NCBI GenBank assembly: GCA_907165275.2
Contig: OU015677.1
Span: 3,038,001 to 3,102,000, forward strand
Direction of reading: 5' to 3'
Origin: Zygaena filipendulae
Lineage: Eukaryota > Arthropoda > Insecta > Lepidoptera > Zygaenidae
Length of the DNA: 64,000 nucleotides
Under the pieces are notes generated by a model. The model was not told the DNA's origin, did not search any database, and worked only from the letters and a program-made list of their open reading frames with translations. The translations under genes and the position numbers were made by a program. Position 1 is the stretch's first letter. Each line of letters starts with the position of its first letter. This document shows positions 35,340 through 64,000 of this stretch, piece after piece.

Positions 35340-36900
35340 ACTGTGTGTTATAATTACTGTTGTGTTTTTTAATGGTTTGTTATTCTCGTTCAAAACTAGC
35401 GAATATATTGTATATTATGGCATTGGTTTTTTAAACTGACGCCAGAAATAAAACAGAAACATTTTCTTGTATCGTTTTATTATAGAAAAATAGAAAATAA
35501 AAAACTACTTAAAAAAATAAACAAAAATAATAAATAGAGATAAAAAGTTACATTATTTAACAAAACCTATTTATCTAGTCAATATTTTTTATGGACCACA
35601 TAGTCCTGAATCCTAATTTAGGACCTTTTTAATTAACAAATTATATTTTATTATTCTTAATAATTATTAACTGAGTAGACGCATTAAATAATTTGTATAA
35701 CAACAATATTTTGCTAACAAACTTTATTCACTTGACCTATGACATGAGTTTTATGGTTATCATGAAAGAGAAATCCATTTGTCTGATGTGAGGTGAATAA
35801 TGAATTAGGTAATATGAGGTAAAAATTAACAATACATAATTGTTTAATTGTACGTCCTTTTCAAAAATTAAATTATATTTTTACTTTCGGTATGTATTTT
35901 TCGCTTTGATTCATCTTTTGGATTCTTATGAGTAGGAGGGTGAATGAAAATTAATTTATGGTATGGAGTGGACTTATGAAATTAATGATGATTCATGAAA
36001 TGAATTGTGGCTGAAATGGGCGATGAAATGATGTGATTAAAATTACCAAATAATCATAGAGATGTGGAACATTATTTTAATTTTTATTAATTAATTTCAT
36101 TCTTGTACTTGCAACTCCACACGACTCTACATGCGCTGAATGCGGTTCTGTGCCACAAAATTCTATGAAAATAATCATATTTTGATGAGGTAATTTGAAG
36201 GGAAGCCTCTTAATTTATATGGTATGGTTAAAATGGAATGGATACATGAAATTTTTAACAAAACTTGGCCTTGGTTACGTAAAATACCTTTTGTATTAAT
36301 TAGTTCTTTTCTTAATAATGAAGTATAAGAAATACGTACATATAAATGAGCATGAAAATATTATTTTTGATGATAGATGAATATAAAACTAAATAATATG
36401 GTAAAATGCAGTCACATTGACAGTAAATGCAGATTATACCTAAGTATGGACGTTCAGGGAAATGGGCGTTAAGGGAAATGGGCGTAACGACCAAAGTGAA
36501 CATTCCGAGAATAGGCCCTTACGCACCTGAAGGGTGTGTTTAAAAAAGTATCATAATTGTCATATTGTATCATCGTATAGAAGTGTGGTATATCTGACTC
36601 GTCAAAGTCCAGCCGAAACTAATCAAGCTAGAAACATAAAATTTGATCACTAGTTTCCTATTGATCGTAAATAATCAATAAAGAAAAAACTTCTCCAAAT
36701 CCAACCCCTAAGGGGATGACAAATAGGGTGAGAGTTTATTTGAAAGTACCGTCAGTATTACTTTAGTCAAAAAATAATAATTGGGGTTCTTTTATAATCT
36801 ATAGTATTCAAGTAAACAAACACGATTTTCAAGGTTTCTGGTAATTCAACCCCCAACTCCAACAAAACTCTTCTTCAATTGCATCAGTCATTGAAAAAGT
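35340..36900. other. AT-rich sequence, no gene recognised
   Basis: Simple AT-rich sequence with repeated ATGAAAT/ATGATG-like words at 35930-36260, downstream of the protease gene. The segment around 36560-36740 (CCAACCCCTAAGGGGATGAC) recalls the ATGACTGACTGA subfamily of Helitron-like elements. Nothing else is recognised. Confidence 0.4.
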
Positions 36901-37098
36901 TTTCACAGGTTGTGTCAACATTATAAAAACTGGTAACATTAAGCCTACTTTTTCACACACATTGAACTTAAAAGTACAACCTCATCTTAGCTTTCAATCA
37001 TCATCAAACCAAATTGACCTGCACATGTCAATGTCATATAATTTTATTTAAAGTTAGCCCTAATTAACGACGACATCAACCACAAAAACTACGCTCTT

Positions 37099-37155
37099 CA
37101 GTTTCCCAGCGCCATGGCTGGAGAAAAGCTCCATAACAAACTTCCCAGCAGCACT
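37099..37155 (+). repeat. Repeat fragment beside the protease last exon
   Basis: AGCGCCATGGCTGGAGAAAA, then AACAAACTTCCCAGCAGCAC, resembles 60452-60502 (AGTGCTATGGCTGAAGAGAA, AACAAACTCTACAGCAGCAC). Confidence 0.5.
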
Positions 37156-37160
37156 TTATT
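37155..37160 (-). terminator. Probable polyadenylation signal of the protease gene
   Basis: AATAAA on the minus strand, about 40 bases after the protease stop codon. It lies at the edge of a repeat-like fragment (37099-37155). It is the nearest consensus signal; actual use is inferred. Confidence 0.5.
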
Positions 37161-37200
37161 TAATGACGGAATATTCGTTACTATACGTATGAAGTTGCCT

Positions 37201-61421
<24,221 letters not shown>

Positions 61422-61973
61422 AGTTATCTAGCTGTACAACCGTGGACCTTAGTCACATTAAAAACAAACCACCGTTCTCTATGATACTACTCTACTCTAT
61501 GACCAGAGAACACTTTTAAAAAATTTGACAGCGATTCGTTATTTTTATCATCGGTCGATTGAATATTGGAACGTTACAATTTTTTTTTTTCAATATCGAA
61601 ACAAGCGAAAGTGGTGCGCCCGCGACGCCTCAAGACGGACGCACGAGTGACGAAAAACATCCAAAATACGTTTTGAAGAGAAATGGCTTTTACGTAACTT
61701 AAGTAGGTATTTACAACAGGTCCGGTTTGGTCTCCGCACAGCATCACGCAATGAATTCTTGCGGTTTACGAGAGAGAAAAAAAAAACGCCATTTTGTATG
61801 TAACCGATATGATATCGCTTTTAATATTACTATCGATTACAGTCATAACAGAGTAACAAAATATAACAAGTTACGAAATATTACAATATTATGTTTACAT
61901 CATTCAGTACAGACAGCGGTATGAGCTATGATTATGTATGCTTCTAAACCATTTGGTATCGACTGTACAAATT
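61422..61973 (-). promoter_or_regulatory. Intergenic region between AMP-binding gene and protease distal first exon
   Basis: About 550 bp separates the upstream stop codon from the ATG at 61421. It must hold the 3' end of the AMP-binding transcript and, if exon B is real, a promoter. A GC-richer block at about 61610-61660 is the only compositional feature. No TATA or initiator could be assigned confidently. Confidence 0.35.
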
Positions 61974-62099
61974 TTAGAGTTTACTACTCATATTCTTTAC
62001 CATTTTTCTCAATTCTCTCCTTAATATTTTCCCACTAGCGTTCCTTGGTATCGCTTGAATGAATCTCACGCCGCCACGAAGGTGTTTCGGGTTTGATAA
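61974..62099 (-). CDS. AMP-binding enzyme last exon with peroxisomal signal
   Basis: Acceptor TTATATTTCAG before 62099; 41 codons; TAA at 61976-61974. It encodes LSNPKHLRGGVRFIQAIPRN, then ASGKILRREL and the C-terminus MSSKL. The exon is too short for length-based ORF finding. A TGACGTCA-bearing mobile element begins only about 45 bases upstream of its acceptor. Confidence 0.92.
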   Translation of the reverse strand, partial: LSNPKHLRGGVRFIQAIPRNASGKILRRELRKMVKNMSSKL

Positions 62100-63222
62100 C
62101 TGAAATATAAAAAAAGGAATGTTCAACTATCTAGCTTTGTTTCCGGGGTATGAAAATTAAAATTCTATTTGGTCCGTCTTCCGTCCGTCTAGATTATTAA
62201 AAAATTATGGACACGTAAATTTGCATTTTTTACTTAATCAAAAAATAACGGAGATACATTAAGTCGAAATGTCGCGTGACGTCACGCCGTGCTACAGTTT
62301 ATAGCACGTTGTGACGTCACGCGTCATTAACCTACAAGATGGACTAAAAACTTAAATTGAGCTGACAAACCCATTCTATGTAGTTAATGCGATTTTCGAA
62401 ATTTTGCAAAAAAGTTATGCAAAAGAAGGTAGTGAAAGGCAATAAGAAGTAATGACAAGCGAAGTCAGGGAATCAAAGGACCTTTGGGAGAGTTAATGCA
62501 TTTTCTCTAATTTTATTTGCAATTATGGCGCACTTGCTGGCTTATAATATTTTCTGTTCTCTCTCTCTCTCGCTCATTAACCAGCGCTTTGTTTCGTTCA
62601 CCGATCGCCGGTAACACAGAACAGAAAATAACAGATAGAAGAGACATCAACTTGTTCAGTATGAAAACAGATGAAACCCAGTGTCGCCGGGAGATTTTCG
62701 CACACAAAACTATTCATCACGCACAAAAACATTCATTGATGTGAAGAAATGTATTCAACGGTTATGATTTTACATAGTCACTGTTTTCAAAATTCACAGT
62801 TTTGAGAATATTGAGGTAAATATACTTGGGATGGCAGCAAAAGAAGTTTTGGGCAAGTTAGAGCATTTGCTCTAACTTCCTTTGTAACGGTGGCGCGCCT
62901 GTCCCGCTCTCATGTCCTCTCTATTTAATTTATTTACTCTGTGGCCGGTACATCATGTGTACTCACTCACCCATCTATACGCGGTCTTTACTGTAGTTTA
63001 GCTTATCTTCAAATCTACTGATTTCTACCGACATGGAAAGTTGAAACTCACTCTCTGCGCCACAAATTGCTTCAGTTCCTCTTCAGACACTCTTGCCCCA
63101 GGTTTTGTCGCCACAAAAGCGAGCGGCACCTCGCCTGCAAGCTTGTCTTCTCTACCAACAACGCCAACATCCCTCACCGCTTCGTGCTTCAACAGCAACG
63201 CTTCTATTTCCGCCGGTGGCAC
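61974..63222 (-). CDS. Acyl-CoA synthetase / luciferase-family (AMP-binding) enzyme, last two exons, ending in SKL
   Basis: Exons 63222-63052 (57 codons) and 62099-61974 (41 codons plus TAA) join in phase 0. They form the C-terminal subdomain of the ANL adenylating family: VPPAEIEALLLKHEAVRDVG, then EDKLAGEVPLAFV, SEEELKQFVAQR, and finally IPRNASGKILRRELR. The lysine in SGKILRR is the residue that serves the adenylation half-reaction in this family. The protein ends SSKL; a C-terminal Ser-Lys-Leu is the canonical type 1 peroxisomal targeting signal, as in beetle luciferases and 4-coumarate-CoA-ligase-like synthetases of insects. The substrate is unknown. The upstream exons lie beyond 64000. 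Confidence 0.9.
62145..62375. mobile_element. TGACGTCA element in the AMP-binding gene's last intron
   Basis: TATGAAAATTAAAATTCTAT, TGGTCCGTCTTCCGTCCGTC, TGACGTCA at 62277-62284 and 62312-62319, GATGGACTAAAAAC. The right half is shortened. Confidence 0.75.
62640..62945 (+). repeat. Dispersed repeat family D, copy 3
   Basis: AAACCCAGTGTCGCCGGGAG, CACGCACAAAAACATTCATT, CACTGTTTTCAAAATTCACA, GATGGCAGCAAAAGAAG, GCGCGCCTGTCCCGCTCTCA followed by TGTCCTCTCT. It lies in the AMP-binding gene's last intron. Confidence 0.65.
63052..63222 (-). CDS. AMP-binding enzyme penultimate exon
   Basis: Acceptor TGATTCTTTCTAG before 63222; donor CAGAGA|GTGAGT; phase 0 both ends. It starts inside the conserved Y-K-x-x-G-x-x-V-x-P-x-E-I-E motif (VPPAEIEALL). 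Plus-strand open frames here are shadows. Confidence 0.9.
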
Positions 63223-63247
63223 CTAGAAAGAATCAGATGCTTATATT

Positions 63248-63978
63248 TGATAGCTGGTCCCCCGCGGTTTTACCCGCAATAACTTCGGAGTTCCCGCGGG
63301 AGTTCCAGGATAAAAATTACTTTATGACACTCAGGAACACTGTAGCATTCTATTGGTAAAAGAATGTTCAATATCCGTTCAGTAGATCCCGAGATTACCC
63401 CGTTGCAAACTCACAAAATCACAAACTCACAAACTTTACCTCTTTATAATCTAAGTATAGATTTAAAGACCAAGCCAATACAATGGTGTGGAGTGAAATA
63501 GCAATCAGTTCTTTATAAAGTCGATATATTCCTCCTATACTACAGTTGTAAACTACATATATGTTTCCTACGGTTTCGCTTGCTTAAATTTCTATAAACA
63601 CTCGCGTATTTAAATGCAAAGGTTCAAAGTTTCAATGCAATCGGTGAACAATGAAGATTTAATATTCTGAACAAAAGTTTCGGAGATCCTGCAGGAATTC
63701 CAGGATACAAAGTACCCTATGACCTTTTCTGTACCCCTGGACAATGTGTATTGTATATACAAAATTTCATGAGATTTCACTGGCGTTACTTTCAAAGTTC
63801 CCGTGGGAATTCCGGGACAATAAGTATCCTATGTCCTTCTCTGTACCTCTGAAAACGTGTGTATAAAATTTCATGATGATTGGTTGAGCCATTAGGACGT
63901 GAAAGCGTAACAGACAGACAGACAGACAGGCAGACAGACAGAGTTACTTTCGCATTTATAATATTAATAGGGATTGAA
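63248..63978 (-). mobile_element. Helitron-like elements upstream of the AMP-binding penultimate exon
   Basis: A near-complete copy at 63248-63463 (GGTCCCCCGCGGTTTTACCC ... CCTCTTTATAATCTAAGTAT followed by AGAT). A second, internally duplicated copy at 63560-63978, ending with a CAGACAGACAGACAGG tract and CATTTATAATATTAATAGG. Confidence 0.75.
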
Positions 63979-64000
63979 AAATAACTATAAAACTTTTACC

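Noticed and set aside
62941..62990. Possible extra exon of the AMP-binding gene (donor GATGG|GTGAGTGAG on the minus strand)
   Set aside because: Exons 63222-63052 and 62099-61974 already join in phase 0 to give the family's uninterrupted C-terminal motif order.
63041..63359. Plus-strand frames at the right edge
   Set aside because: Antisense to the AMP-binding exon and to a Helitron-like repeat.

Overview
The window looks like nuclear DNA of a lepidopteran insect (moth or butterfly). It is AT-rich and intron-rich, and it is crowded with short interspersed elements whose style (tRNA-like SINEs, LINE 3' tails, GC-rich Helitron-like repeats ending in CTAG) is what I know from Lepidoptera. The order assignment is an inference. 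No species, rRNA, complete tRNA, CRISPR array or prokaryotic feature is visible.

Three protein-coding genes can be reconstructed from splice sites and reading-frame phase, all on the minus strand. (1) Left edge, 4830 down to 499 and continuing off the window: the start of a secreted zona pellucida (ZP) domain protein. It has a short signal-peptide exon (4822-4753) and two exons carrying the start of the ZP domain (1784-1625, 640-499). A possible 5' untranslated exon lies near 30756. (2) Centre, 61421 down to 37201: a complete CLIP-domain, trypsin-like serine protease. It has one CLIP exon, one acidic Pro/Thr-rich linker exon and five exons for the catalytic domain. Two different candidate first exons (54235-53953 and 61421-61010) each carry their own signal peptide and the same splice phase, predicting proteins of 526 and 569 residues. 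(3) Right edge, 63222 down to 61974, beginning outside the window: the last two exons of an acyl-CoA synthetase/luciferase-family (AMP-binding) enzyme ending in the peroxisomal signal Ser-Lys-Leu. Its stop codon is only about 550 bp upstream of the distal protease first exon.

The rest (5-37 kb and the large protease introns) is repeat-derived or unassigned AT-rich DNA. The dominant family is a Helitron-like non-autonomous element of about 150-300 bp, in more than 40 copies. It ends in a GC hairpin followed by CTAG and sits between A and T. Other families are: a 235-bp terminal-inverted-repeat element with 4-bp target duplications (four copies plus a fragment); a 237-bp fully palindromic element with TWA duplications (two copies, PIF/Harbinger-like); an element carrying paired TGACGTCA palindromes (about eight copies); SINE-like and LINE-tail fragments; and one decayed Ty3/Gypsy end at 19.6-20.6 kb. 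Several copies are nested and give relative insertion ages.

The two complete or nearly complete N-termini (ZP protein and CLIP protease) are secretory. Such proteins typically act at the apical extracellular matrix or cuticle in insects, but any functional link between these neighbours is inference.
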